The notes: generated by a model from the letters alone, not told the origin. A stretch of DNA of 64,000 nucleotides from Parasphingorhabdus marina DSM 22363 (GCF_900128895.1 NZ_FSQW01000002.1:744001-808000); one strand, 5' to 3'. Shown: positions 26,375-35,268, numbered from the stretch's first letter. Program-made: numbers and translations.

Positions 26375-28531
26375 ATGACAACGCGCGTTCTGATTGTGGA
26401 TGACAGGCCGACAAATCTCCGGATTTACGCCCAGTTTGTGACGATAATGGGAGAGAAATACTCTGCCGTTACGTTCGCTGATCCTGTCGAAGCCTTGCAC
26501 TGGCTGCGCAACAACAGCGCAGATCTGCTGATTGTCGACTATCGCATGCCGCAAATGAACGGTGCGGAGTTCATCAAAAAAGTCCGCTCGATGTCGACCG
26601 GCAATGATGTTCCGGCCATCGTCATAACCGCTCATCAGGACCGCGAATGTCGCCTCTCGGCGCTTGATGCCGGGGCCACGGACTTTCTGCAGAGCCCGGT
26701 ATCCCATGTGGAATTCTGCAACCGGGCGATGTCCTTGCTGAGCAAGAGCGAAAAGAGCGTCAATCTGCGTCAGCGTGCCTCGGAGATCGAACGCAAGCAC
26801 GCTGCTGTCGGCGAGCAGGCCGAGGACACCAATACCGGCAAAAGCATGCTCGAGCAGATCATCGACACGATCCCGATCATGATCAACGCGACGGATCGAT
26901 CAGGCAAATGCCTGTTCACCAATGCCTACCAGTCCGCCCTGTTTGACAAGACGCCGGATCAGATGGTCGGCCATGAATTCAGTGATTTTCTGGAACCGCA
27001 GCTGAAGCGGAATTCCGATCGCCGCAATGATATCGTGCTCAAGTCCGGACAGGCGATCCCGCACTATGAGGAAAAATTCACCAGCGATGGTGTCGACCTG
27101 ATCTTCCACTGTAACAAGTCGCCGCTGCTCAACCACAAGGGTGAAACCATTGGCGTCCTCACCACCGCGGTCGATATCACGGCCCGCAAGTTCGCCGAAG
27201 AACACCGGACGCATCTCGCTCTGCACGACATGCTGACCGGCCTGCCCAATCGGGTATTGCTCGCGGAGAAAGTGCGGACGGCGATAGAAACCTGCACCAA
27301 CAGCGAGGAAGAGGCGGCATTGTTGCTGCTCGATCTGGACCGGTTCAAAACCATCAACGATACCCGGGGTCACCATACCGGGGACACGCTGCTGCGCGAA
27401 GTGGCCGAACGGCTGACCTCCATCCTCGGGCCCAGTGATTTCGCGGCACGTATCGGGGGCGATGAATTTGCCATCATTCTCAACAATATCAGCGGCGCCG
27501 AGACGATCAATTCCCGCTGCCTCAAGATCCTGTCCGCGATCAACGAACCTTATTCGATAAGTGGTGTCGACCAGGTTATCGGTGCCAGCATCGGTGTCAG
27601 CCTGATTCCCGAAGATGGCAACGAATATGAAGAGCTGCTCCGCATGGCGGACCTCGCCATGTATGATGCCAAGGCCAATGGCCGCAATTGTCATCGCTTC
27701 TTCTCTGAAGGCATGAACCAGATCGCTCAGGCCAATGCTGCGCTGGAAAACGAGCTGCGGGATGCCATTTCGCAGAAACAGTTTGCCCTGGAATATCAGC
27801 CGATCGTCGATGCGAAGTCCCTCGAATATGTCGGACTGGAAGCGTTGATCCGCTGGGATCACCCGAAAAAAGGGCGCCTGTTGCCGCAACAGTTTATCCA
27901 GGTGGCCGATGATACCGGGCTCATGGACATTCTTGGCAAATGGGTCATTGGCGAAGTCTGCCGCCAGATCCGCGTGTCCGAGGAAGATGGCATCATTCTG
28001 CCGCGTGTTGCGATCAATGTTTCGCCGCGCCAGTTCCAGAACCAGAATGTCTGCGAAGAAATCCTGCGCAATATCGAAGAGAATGGCATTGAGCCCTCCA
28101 AGATTGTCGTGGAAATCACGGAAGAGCTGTTGCTCGACAACAATGAACGGGTCAGCAACACGCTGAACAAGCTGCGCAATGCCGGTGTCGGTATTTCCAT
28201 CGATGATTTCGGTACCGGATATTCCTCGCTGCAATATCTGAGGGATCTGCCGGCGAACTGCCTCAAAATCGACCGGACCTTCATTTCCCGGATCGAACAC
28301 TCACCGGCAGACCGCGCGATTATCGGAACCATTGCCCATCTCGCCCATGCGCTCGATATGCGGGTTATTGCCGAGGGTGTGGAGAATGACGCCCAGCTGG
28401 AACTGCTCAAGGTTTCGGGCTGTGACGAAATTCAGGGTTTCAAGATTGCCCGTCCGCAAAAGGCGGACGATCTGCCCCGGCTTTTTGAAAATGCAGGCTT
28501 TGGAACCGCACGGTCCGCTGGTGGATCATAA
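26375..28531 (+). CDS. Response regulator with PAS, GGDEF and EAL domains (Rpf locus)
   Basis: A 718-residue cytosolic c-di-GMP enzyme. REC spans residues 1-120 with phospho-acceptor D55 (LIVDYRMP) and acidic D9-D10. A PAS domain follows at about 160-275. The GGDEF domain has an intact GGDEF at 361-365. The EAL domain, from about residue 465, carries LEALIRW, EITEELL, DDFGTGYSSL and EGVE, so it looks able to hydrolyse c-di-GMP. Both outputs may therefore be active. It ends two bases before the RpfC-like kinase, so the two are cotranscribed and D55 is the natural target of that kinase. It occupies the role played by RpfG (REC-HD-GYP) in Xanthomonas, while PAS-GGDEF-EAL recalls the Burkholderia DSF receptor RpfR. 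Signal binding by its PAS is untested. Confidence 0.9.
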   Translation: MTTRVLIVDDRPTNLRIYAQFVTIMGEKYSAVTFADPVEALHWLRNNSADLLIVDYRMPQMNGAEFIKKVRSMSTGNDVPAIVITAHQDRECRLSALDAGATDFLQSPVSHVEFCNRAMSLLSKSEKSVNLRQRASEIERKHAAVGEQAEDTNTGKSMLEQIIDTIPIMINATDRSGKCLFTNAYQSALFDKTPDQMVGHEFSDFLEPQLKRNSDRRNDIVLKSGQAIPHYEEKFTSDGVDLIFHCNKSPLLNHKGETIGVLTTAVDITARKFAEEHRTHLALHDMLTGLPNRVLLAEKVRTAIETCTNSEEEAALLLLDLDRFKTINDTRGHHTGDTLLREVAERLTSILGPSDFAARIGGDEFAIILNNISGAETINSRCLKILSAINEPYSISGVDQVIGASIGVSLIPEDGNEYEELLRMADLAMYDAKANGRNCHRFFSEGMNQIAQANAALENELRDAISQKQFALEYQPIVDAKSLEYVGLEALIRWDHPKKGRLLPQQFIQVADDTGLMDILGKWVIGEVCRQIRVSEEDGIILPRVAINVSPRQFQNQNVCEEILRNIEENGIEPSKIVVEITEELLLDNNERVSNTLNKLRNAGVGISIDDFGTGYSSLQYLRDLPANCLKIDRTFISRIEHSPADRAIIGTIAHLAHALDMRVIAEGVENDAQLELLKVSGCDEIQGFKIARPQKADDLPRLFENAGFGTARSAGGS

Positions 28532-28533
28532 TC

Positions 28534-31149
28534 ATGCTGACCAGCAAACATGCCGGAAAAGGGAAATCCGGCAAACATCATTCGCACCGGCATAACGGAC
28601 ACAAGGGCCACCACGGACATCGTGGCCACAAGGGCCATCATGCCGGGCTGGGTCATGCCCAGGACCGCGAACATGAAATGATCATCAACCGGATCGTGCT
28701 GATCATCATCGCATCGTCGATCGCATGGTTTCTTGATGCGGCCCCCGACATCATGATCGCGTTCCAGATCCACTTCATGGTCAGCCTGATGATTGCCATC
28801 GCCTACCGGTTCGACCGGCGTCCCAGCACGGTGCGCCGGCTGGCGGGCATCATCAATGATTTCGGTGCTGGTACCTATCTGTTCCACGTTGGCGGTGCCA
28901 GCCTGGCCGCACTCTATCCGATCTATCTCTGGGTTATCCTGGGATATGGTTTTCGCTTCGGCATAAGCTGGCTGTTTGTGGCCACCGGTCTGGCGACGCT
29001 GTCATTCGGCTGGACAGTATATAATGTCCCCTACTGGCAGGAGAATCTGTCACTGTCGATCGGGTTGCTGATCGGTCTGGCAGTCATTCCCTCTTACTGT
29101 TCCACCCTGATCACGAAACTCTCCCAGGCGAAAGAAGAGGCAGAAGCGGCCAACAAATCGAAGAGCCTGTTCCTCGCCAGCATCAGCCACGAGCTGCGGA
29201 CCCCGCTCAATGCGATTATCGGCTATGGTACGCATTTGCTGGGCATGAAAATGCCGGAAAGCCAGCAGCAGATGATCAGCACCAGCGTGTCCGCCGGTCG
29301 CCACCTGCTGCATCTGATCAATCAGCTGCTCAGCTTCGCCAAGTCGGACTCCCAGGAAGAATTGCCCGAACCGGTAGATTTTTCGATAGTCGATCTGCTC
29401 ACCGACGTTCGCGACATCATGCAGATTGCCGCCGAGGAAAAAGGCCTGGTCATCCATTTGCAGGCCGAACCCATGAGCGATCGTATCGCCGTCGGACAGG
29501 TCGATCATATCCGCAACATCCTCATCAACCTCACCAGCAATGCGGTCAAGTTTACCGACAGCGGATTCGTTCTGCTGAAATGCGGATATGAGGAGGACAA
29601 GGATGGCGACAGTCTCTGGTGTTCTGTCGCCGATACCGGTCCCGGCATTGCCGAAGATGCGCAGGAGCGCATATTCGGCGTGTTCCAGCAAGCCGATGAC
29701 TCTGTCGTCAGCAAATTCGGTGGCACCGGTCTCGGCCTTGCCATCTGCCGGCAACTTGCCCAGCAAATGGGTGGCGACGTTTCGCTGTCGAGCAAAACCG
29801 GCGTCGGCAGCGTTTTCACCCTGTCCTGTCCCATCGCATTCGCCGATACCGAACAGGCCGGGCGCGACAGTGACGCGGAAAAAGTTCATATTCTCTCGCT
29901 GGGCAACTCACCCGAGGCCCCGCAGATTGACATTGCCGACGGCCAGTCCGTCCGAATTGATCATGTCATGCATGTGCCGGGAACCGACATCCTCCAGCTG
30001 ATCGGGAACCGGGATCTGGCGGACTATGACGTCGCGGTTCTGGGCGGAGAATTTGCGGCGCAATATGATGAGGAACATGCACTCTGGTCCATCTTCAGGG
30101 AGGCGAAACTGCCACCTGTGCTCCTTTCCGGCTCGGGCAGCCGTGACCTTGAGGATATCGAGCTTCGTGCGGCATTTGCATCCGTGCTGCCGTCAACACC
30201 CGACTTTGAAACCATCCGCAGCGTTGTCCAGATCGGTTGCTCGTTCAATCGCAGTCTGAAGTCTGCCGAGGATGTCAGTGAGAATATCTTCCTCGAAGCC
30301 CGCCCGCAACGCGTGCTGGTCGCCGACGACAACCGCACCAACCAGATGGTTCTGGAAACCATCCTCAGCAATGCGGGCCATTCCGTAACCGTGGTTCCTG
30401 ATGGTGAAAAGGCGCTGGATGAGCTGGAGAACGAGGCCTTTGACATTGTCTTCCTCGATGTGAACATGCCGCGCCTCGGGGGCATTGAATGTTGCAAGAT
30501 GTGGCGGCAGATTGAAGGATCGCGGGCCCATGTTCCGATCATTGGCCTGACAGCGGACTCGACCGACGAAACCGAAAAAAGATGTCTCGATGCCGGAATG
30601 GATCTCAGACTCACAAAACCGGTCGAAGCTGGGCCGCTGCTGGAAACGATTGTACGCCTGACCAGCAGCGAGGTCAGTCCGGATGTGGTCGATGCAACAA
30701 CCGATCCGTTCAGCACCGTCACCCGGATAACCGACAAAGGCGTTGCGGAGCAACCGGTTTCCATCGATCCGAGCCAGCTAAACTATCTGCGCTCCATCGG
30801 GGACGGGGATTTCGTCCAGTCGATCATCGATGCCTATCTGGAAGACACGGCCACCATCATGGAGGCCCTCGAAAAAGCCGTTGCTGCCGGGAATATCGAC
30901 GAATTCCGTTTCCATGCGCACGCCTTCAAGAGCGGCGCGAACAATGTCGGCGCCATGATGCTCTCGAAAATCTGCGCGCGACTTGAGGTCATCACCGAAC
31001 CGGATTTTGCCGCACATGCGGAAGAACATCTGGAACTGGTCCGAAGCGAGGTCGGACAGATTACGGAATATTTCCGCAATATGGATGATGCCGTGTCGGG
31101 TGAGGATACAGAATCCTCCGATGACGATGCCGTGCGACAATCCGGTTGA
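28534..31149 (+). CDS. rpfC: RpfC-like hybrid sensor histidine kinase with His-rich N-terminus
   Basis: An 871-residue inner-membrane kinase. Residues 1-47 hold 14 histidines in HKGHHGHRG-type repeats. About five membrane helices follow (residues 50-195), and their sequence closely tracks the RpfC sensor (TVRRLAGIINDFG, YPIYLWVILGYGFRFG, PYWQENLSLSIGLLIGLAVIP). HisKA has H219 in ISHELRTPLNA, and the ATPase has DTGPGI and GGTGLGLAI. A divergent receiver-like region (about 450-585), a true REC with D642 in FLDVNMP, and an HPt with H796 in HAHAFKSG complete the phosphorelay. The family detects cis-2-unsaturated fatty acids (DSF). It is cotranscribed with the REC-GGDEF-EAL gene and ends eight bases from the convergent rpfF-like gene. 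Confidence 0.88.
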   Translation: MLTSKHAGKGKSGKHHSHRHNGHKGHHGHRGHKGHHAGLGHAQDREHEMIINRIVLIIIASSIAWFLDAAPDIMIAFQIHFMVSLMIAIAYRFDRRPSTVRRLAGIINDFGAGTYLFHVGGASLAALYPIYLWVILGYGFRFGISWLFVATGLATLSFGWTVYNVPYWQENLSLSIGLLIGLAVIPSYCSTLITKLSQAKEEAEAANKSKSLFLASISHELRTPLNAIIGYGTHLLGMKMPESQQQMISTSVSAGRHLLHLINQLLSFAKSDSQEELPEPVDFSIVDLLTDVRDIMQIAAEEKGLVIHLQAEPMSDRIAVGQVDHIRNILINLTSNAVKFTDSGFVLLKCGYEEDKDGDSLWCSVADTGPGIAEDAQERIFGVFQQADDSVVSKFGGTGLGLAICRQLAQQMGGDVSLSSKTGVGSVFTLSCPIAFADTEQAGRDSDAEKVHILSLGNSPEAPQIDIADGQSVRIDHVMHVPGTDILQLIGNRDLADYDVAVLGGEFAAQYDEEHALWSIFREAKLPPVLLSGSGSRDLEDIELRAAFASVLPSTPDFETIRSVVQIGCSFNRSLKSAEDVSENIFLEARPQRVLVADDNRTNQMVLETILSNAGHSVTVVPDGEKALDELENEAFDIVFLDVNMPRLGGIECCKMWRQIEGSRAHVPIIGLTADSTDETEKRCLDAGMDLRLTKPVEAGPLLETIVRLTSSEVSPDVVDATTDPFSTVTRITDKGVAEQPVSIDPSQLNYLRSIGDGDFVQSIIDAYLEDTATIMEALEKAVAAGNIDEFRFHAHAFKSGANNVGAMMLSKICARLEVITEPDFAAHAEEHLELVRSEVGQITEYFRNMDDAVSGEDTESSDDDAVRQSG

Positions 31150-31157
31150 GGGTCAGG

Positions 31158-32111
31158 TCAGACGGCGCGAAGTGATCGTTGAATACGACGTTCCTGCGCC
31201 AGAGCCAGCCGCTCCATTTTGCGGACATCCGCATCCTCAAGATACAGCGCCGTTTCTGCCCACATGTCCGTGACTTCGAGCAGTTCGTCGAGACTGACCG
31301 GATTGGTAATCTTGCGCGCCCGGTAAACGGCGCGTTCTGCGTGAAAACGCTTATCGTTTTGCCGGGTATAGTTGATGATGGCTGCTTCGCCTTCTCCATC
31401 TTCGGCGAGAATATCCACGACACCCATCTCGTACAGTTCTTCGGCCGTGAACAGTTTGCCTTCGAGAATGAACCGCTCGGTATCCTGCCGTCCCAGTCGC
31501 TGCCGCAAAAAGCTGTAGGCTCCCATTCCCGGGAACAGATTGAACAGGATTTCGGGCAGGCCGAGGCGGGCACTTTTCTCCGCAACGATGATATCAAATG
31601 CCAGCGCATGTTCGAATCCGCCGCCCAGTGCGTCGCCCTGAACCAGGGCCATGGTAATGATCGGCGCGCCAAAACCGGTGCTGTTGGCATGCTGCATGTG
31701 TACACAGGTGCGTGCATATTTCCGCAGAGCGCCAAGATCACGCCGCCGGATGCAGTCGGCAAAATGCTTCAGATCTCCGCCCAGATTGTAAATTCCAGGC
31801 GTCCGTGAACCGCATACGAAATAGCGCAACGGATCCCGACTGTTGGTCACGTCAAATCCGTAATTGGTGTTGATCCAGTCCTGCACCGACTGAATTTCAT
31901 CACCCAGTTCATAAGTGTAGCTGGGACGGGATTTCTGGTTCATGAAACACCAGAAAATCTGATCAGAACGATCAAACCGCAATTCGATTTCGTTGAATTT
32001 CTGATCGAGGATATCGGATCCGTAGACCGGATCGGACTGGATCAAAGACTCGGTCGTGTCAAAGAGCGCATTCTGCTCCCGATCATTGGCGGCCCGACCC
32101 CTGAATTCCAT
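31158..32111 (-). CDS. rpfF: RpfF-like DSF signal synthase (crotonase family)
   Basis: This 317-residue crotonase-fold protein is of the type that dehydrates and cleaves 3-hydroxyacyl-ACP to make cis-2-enoic acid signals (DSF). Diagnostic segments are STGFGAPIITMALVQGDALGGGFE, IVAEKSARLGLPEI and LFNLFPGMGAYSFL. The two glutamates needed in Xanthomonas RpfF (E141, E161) correspond to E167 and E187 here, with the same 20-residue spacing. I start at ATG 32111 because GGAG lies seven bases upstream; the longer open frame to 32222 has no such signal. The N-terminus is about 28 residues longer than in Xanthomonas. The C-terminus faces rpfC eight bases away, the same convergent layout as in Xanthomonas. 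Confidence 0.9.
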   Translation of the reverse strand: MEFRGRAANDREQNALFDTTESLIQSDPVYGSDILDQKFNEIELRFDRSDQIFWCFMNQKSRPSYTYELGDEIQSVQDWINTNYGFDVTNSRDPLRYFVCGSRTPGIYNLGGDLKHFADCIRRRDLGALRKYARTCVHMQHANSTGFGAPIITMALVQGDALGGGFEHALAFDIIVAEKSARLGLPEILFNLFPGMGAYSFLRQRLGRQDTERFILEGKLFTAEELYEMGVVDILAEDGEGEAAIINYTRQNDKRFHAERAVYRARKITNPVSLDELLEVTDMWAETALYLEDADVRKMERLALAQERRIQRSLRAV

Positions 32112-32395
32112 ATCTACTCTCCACATCATGGGCTGATCGACGAAACTTCGGCCTATCATTTCCCAATCCGGTTGGAAGAGAATTTTATGGGCCGCCCCAA
32201 AAAGAAGCAAGCAAAACTGCAAGTGTTGACCAGCATGCTTAACACCACGGATTATATGCTTATCTTTACGCCAGTTAGCACCAATTTCGGGCGTTAATAT
32301 TCGTTAACAGCCCCGTTTTGGTCCAAGTAGTTCCTGCGCTTGTTTGCCACTCTCGGCCATGGATGATCAAAACCGGTTGCAAATGTTTCCAAATA
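32112..32395. promoter_or_regulatory. Upstream region of rpfF with TTAA-type repeat and TATAAT
   Basis: This 284-base gap separates gpsA from rpfF. On the rpfF strand a perfect TATAAT occurs at 32256-32251, about 140 bases from the ATG, without a clear -35. TTAA-N6-TTAAC at 32294-32308 resembles a CtrA box but has six instead of seven spacer bases. No gene is seen. Confidence 0.4.
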
Positions 32396-33397
32396 CTAGC
32401 CCGCGTCCGACTCAGCGCCAGCCGACGCGCGGATCAGCCCCCGATAGGCCTGAACCGCCGAGCGATTGCCCTTGGTCACTTCAAAAACGTCCTCTGCAAT
32501 GGGCATGGCCACGCCATGTTCCTTTGCCAGGGCCATGACGGTCGGTGCGCTTTTGACGCCTTCCGCCACCATCAGCATGTCGTCAATAATCTCGTCGATC
32601 TTGCGGCCCTTGCCCAACTCGACACCAACATGCCGGTTTCGACTGAGCGGACTGGTACAGGTGGCGATCATATCGCCCATGCCGGTAAGCCCGGCAAAGG
32701 TCTCTGGCCGTCCACCCATCGCCACGCCGAGACGAGTAATCTCGGCCAGACCGCGGGTGATCAGTGCCGATCTGGTATTGTCCCCTGCCCCCAGGCCATC
32801 GCCCATGCCAACCGCGATGGCGATAATGTTTTTCAGCACCCCGCCCAGTTCACATCCCAACAGATCGGTATTGGTGTACACCCGGAACAAACCGGAATGA
32901 AAAAGCTGTTGCAGCTGTTTGACGATGATCTCGTCTTCCATCGAGATTACGCTGGCTGCCGCCTGCCCGGCCATGATCTCCCGCGCCAGATTGGGGCCGG
33001 TCAACACGCCGACCGGATGTCCCGGCAGAACGTCCTCGATCACTTGGGTCATCCGCTTGCCGGTCGACAATTCCAGACCCTTGGTCAGGCTGATTACCGG
33101 GACCCAGGGACGCAGATATTGTTTGGCTTCTTCCAGGACCGCCCGGAAATTGCTCGATGGTATTCCCATCACCAGCACATCCGCATCCGCCACTGCTTCG
33201 CCCAGATCGCCGGTCGCTTTCAGTTCCCTGGGCAGAACGCTGTCGGGAAGATATTTGCTGTTGCGGTGATTGCTGTTGATATCATCAACCGTTTCCGCAT
33301 CCCGCGCCCAAAGCTTGATCGGCGCGTTGCGGGACACCAGCGAAGCCACCGTAGTTCCCCAGGATCCCCCACCCAGCAATCCAACACGCAGCTTCAT
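32396..33397 (-). CDS. gpsA: NAD(P)-dependent glycerol-3-phosphate dehydrogenase
   Basis: GpsA reduces dihydroxyacetone phosphate to sn-glycerol-3-phosphate, the backbone of all glycerolipids. The 333-residue protein starts with the Rossmann motif GLLGGGSWGTTVA and shows LTGPNLAREI (family LSGPSFA-type), ELGGVLKNIIAIAVGMGDGLG with the catalytic lysine, and GNTRSALITRGL-like (DNTRSALITRGL). ATG 33397 follows AGGGGAGAGG by four bases. It closes a seven-gene same-strand block of lipid genes, supplying substrate for the PlsB-type enzyme encoded upstream. Confidence 0.95.
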   Translation of the reverse strand: MKLRVGLLGGGSWGTTVASLVSRNAPIKLWARDAETVDDINSNHRNSKYLPDSVLPRELKATGDLGEAVADADVLVMGIPSSNFRAVLEEAKQYLRPWVPVISLTKGLELSTGKRMTQVIEDVLPGHPVGVLTGPNLAREIMAGQAAASVISMEDEIIVKQLQQLFHSGLFRVYTNTDLLGCELGGVLKNIIAIAVGMGDGLGAGDNTRSALITRGLAEITRLGVAMGGRPETFAGLTGMGDMIATCTSPLSRNRHVGVELGKGRKIDEIIDDMLMVAEGVKSAPTVMALAKEHGVAMPIAEDVFEVTKGNRSAVQAYRGLIRASAGAESDAG

Positions 33398-33456
33398 TAT
33401 CCTCTCCCCTTGCACGGCTCCCTGACGGAACTCTTGGGCTCAGACTGGCGAGGTTT

Positions 33457-34386
33457 TCACTGTTTGGCAAGAAAAGCCAGATGCACGCTCGCGGATTCTT
33501 TGGGCTTTTCAATCATCGGAATATGACCGGTCTTTTCAAATATCACCGATTCGCTGTTTTCGATACCGTCAGCGAGAACCTTCACACAGCTGACATCGAT
33601 AAGCCGGTCATGGCGCCCCCAGATGATCAGGGTTGGCGCCTTAACATCACCAAGACGGTCGTTCAGTGGATCATTGAGGCCCGATCCGGCAATCTGCCAG
33701 AAAATCTTGTCGAGCAGTTCCTTGTGGGCATTGGCTTCTTCGAAAAACAGCTTCCGAAACTGTCCCGGCATCGCCACCGGCTTGTACGCCACAAACTTCA
33801 TCAGACGTGTCGTGTCCTCCACCGAAGTCAGAGCGAGAACATTTTTGCCGTCTTCCGCGGCAATCTGCAGCTCGCTTTTGTCTTCACCAACAACACCGGC
33901 ATTGTTGAACAATGTCAGAGATGCCACCATGTCCGGGTATTCGAGGGCAAACTGCAAGGCGATGAACCCGCCCATGCTGTTTCCGCCGAGATGGCATTTT
34001 GTAATGCCCATCGCATCGAGAAAGGCCACCAGCCGATGGCACTGGGAAGCAATGTCATAGTCGCGATCCAGCGATCGGTCATTTTCTCCAAAACCAGGGA
34101 GATCCGGCGCAATCAATCGATGGGTTCCGGTAATATGCGCTGCATAGACGGACCAGTTGTCCTTGTCCCCGCCAAATCCGTGTAAAAGCACGACAGGGAC
34201 GCCCTCCGCAGGCCTGCCTTCCAGAAACGGCCAGACATGATCACCTACAGTGATGGACTTTTCAACCAGGCCGCCTCGCCGTCGCAGCATGTTGCGCAGA
34301 CCGCCATAAAGGGCTTTTGGAAAAGCAAAATAGACAATCAACATGGCGGCAATCAGCGCCAGAATTATGTAAAGCAATGTCGTCAT
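33457..34386 (-). CDS. Membrane-anchored alpha/beta hydrolase (ABHD6/monoacylglycerol-lipase-like)
   Basis: A 309-residue hydrolase. One N-terminal hydrophobic helix (residues 4-22) without a cleavage site suggests an inner-membrane anchor. The alpha/beta core has the oxyanion HGFGGDKDNW, nucleophile S137 in GNSMGG, acid in WGRHDRLID and histidine in KTGHIPMIEKP. This layout resembles ABHD6-type lipases of Moraxella and Psychrobacter that act on mono- or lysoglycerolipids. It lies 27 bases after another hydrolase and 59 before gpsA in the lipid block. The exact substrate cannot be told from sequence. Confidence 0.82.
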   Translation of the reverse strand: MTTLLYIILALIAAMLIVYFAFPKALYGGLRNMLRRRGGLVEKSITVGDHVWPFLEGRPAEGVPVVLLHGFGGDKDNWSVYAAHITGTHRLIAPDLPGFGENDRSLDRDYDIASQCHRLVAFLDAMGITKCHLGGNSMGGFIALQFALEYPDMVASLTLFNNAGVVGEDKSELQIAAEDGKNVLALTSVEDTTRLMKFVAYKPVAMPGQFRKLFFEEANAHKELLDKIFWQIAGSGLNDPLNDRLGDVKAPTLIIWGRHDRLIDVSCVKVLADGIENSESVIFEKTGHIPMIEKPKESASVHLAFLAKQ

Positions 34387-34413
34387 GCAAACCGCCCCCG
34401 TGCCGGTCGAAAT

Positions 34414-35268
34414 TTATTGAGCGAGGATCCTGTCGATCCAGTCGGTCATGTCCGACAGAACCTGCTCTTTTTCAGGTTCATTGAATATCTCATGATACAG
34501 GTCCGGGTAGATCGTGAGCTTCTTTTCGCTCGAGGAAACGTTCTCGTGCAGAAACGTCGACCCTTCGGGTGCGGCAAGGCTGTCCTCGCTGCCGTGCACA
34601 AGCAGCAATGGCAATGTGATCTTGCCGGCTTCCGCCTGGATTTGTTCCATGCGCTTCATCATTTCCAGACCAAGTCGTGCGCTGATTTTCTGACCCGAAA
34701 CCAGGGGGTCAGCCAGATAATCAGCCACGACTTGCGGATCCCTGCTGACCGCATTTGCATCCAGACCAATAACGCCCATTTTCGGGGTCAGCCGCGACAG
34801 AATTTTACTGAGTGCCTTCAGTGTAGCCGACGGTTCTTCGGCCGCCTTGATCGCAGGCCCCGACAAAATGGCTGCCTGAAAACGAGTCTGATGTTCCAGC
34901 AGATATGTTGCTGCAATCAGCCCTCCCAGGCTGTGACCGACCAGAATTTTTGGCACATTGGCAAGAACTTCCGGGATATCGGCGAGAAGCGCATCCAGCC
35001 CATCATGATAAACCGAAAATCTGGGTACAAAGCCGTTTACGCCGGTCGACTTGCCATGCCCCCAGTGGTCGAGCGCCAGGACCGCCAGTCCCCGGTTCAC
35101 GCAATGCTCGGCAAAATGGTGATAACGACCGCTATGCTCGTCATAGCCGTGGACGAGAATTATGACCGCCCGCGCCTTGGTGTCGGGCAGCCACCTTTGC
35201 TGAAACAGGCTGGCGCCCGCCGCTTCCGAGCCGGCTGGCAGGGTCAGCGTCCCTTCACTGTGGATCAA
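34414..35268 (-). CDS. Monoacylglycerol lipase / lysophospholipase-type hydrolase
   Basis: A 284-residue cytosolic alpha/beta hydrolase of the Hydrolase_4 (serine aminopeptidase S33-like) family. It shows VHGYDEHSGRY, DHWGHGKS, nucleophile S113 in GHSLGG, acid in HGSEDSL and histidine in YHEIFNEP. These are the signatures of monoglyceride lipases and PldB-type lysophospholipases. Translation starts at TTG 35268, overlapping the patatin stop as TTGA, with GAGG nine bases upstream, so it is coupled to the patatin gene. In context it would finish triacylglycerol breakdown. Confidence 0.85.
   Translation of the reverse strand: MIHSEGTLTLPAGSEAAGASLFQQRWLPDTKARAVIILVHGYDEHSGRYHHFAEHCVNRGLAVLALDHWGHGKSTGVNGFVPRFSVYHDGLDALLADIPEVLANVPKILVGHSLGGLIAATYLLEHQTRFQAAILSGPAIKAAEEPSATLKALSKILSRLTPKMGVIGLDANAVSRDPQVVADYLADPLVSGQKISARLGLEMMKRMEQIQAEAGKITLPLLLVHGSEDSLAAPEGSTFLHENVSSSEKKLTIYPDLYHEIFNEPEKEQVLSDMTDWIDRILAQ

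Noticed and set aside
26900-28300. A 466-codon reverse open frame opposite the GGDEF-EAL gene
   Set aside because: It is antisense to the conserved GGDEF and EAL motifs and shows no motif of its own.
28600-28650. The DNA repeats at the start of rpfC as a CRISPR or satellite array
   Set aside because: They are short in-frame codons for His-Lys-Gly-type residues inside a coding sequence, with no spacer structure.
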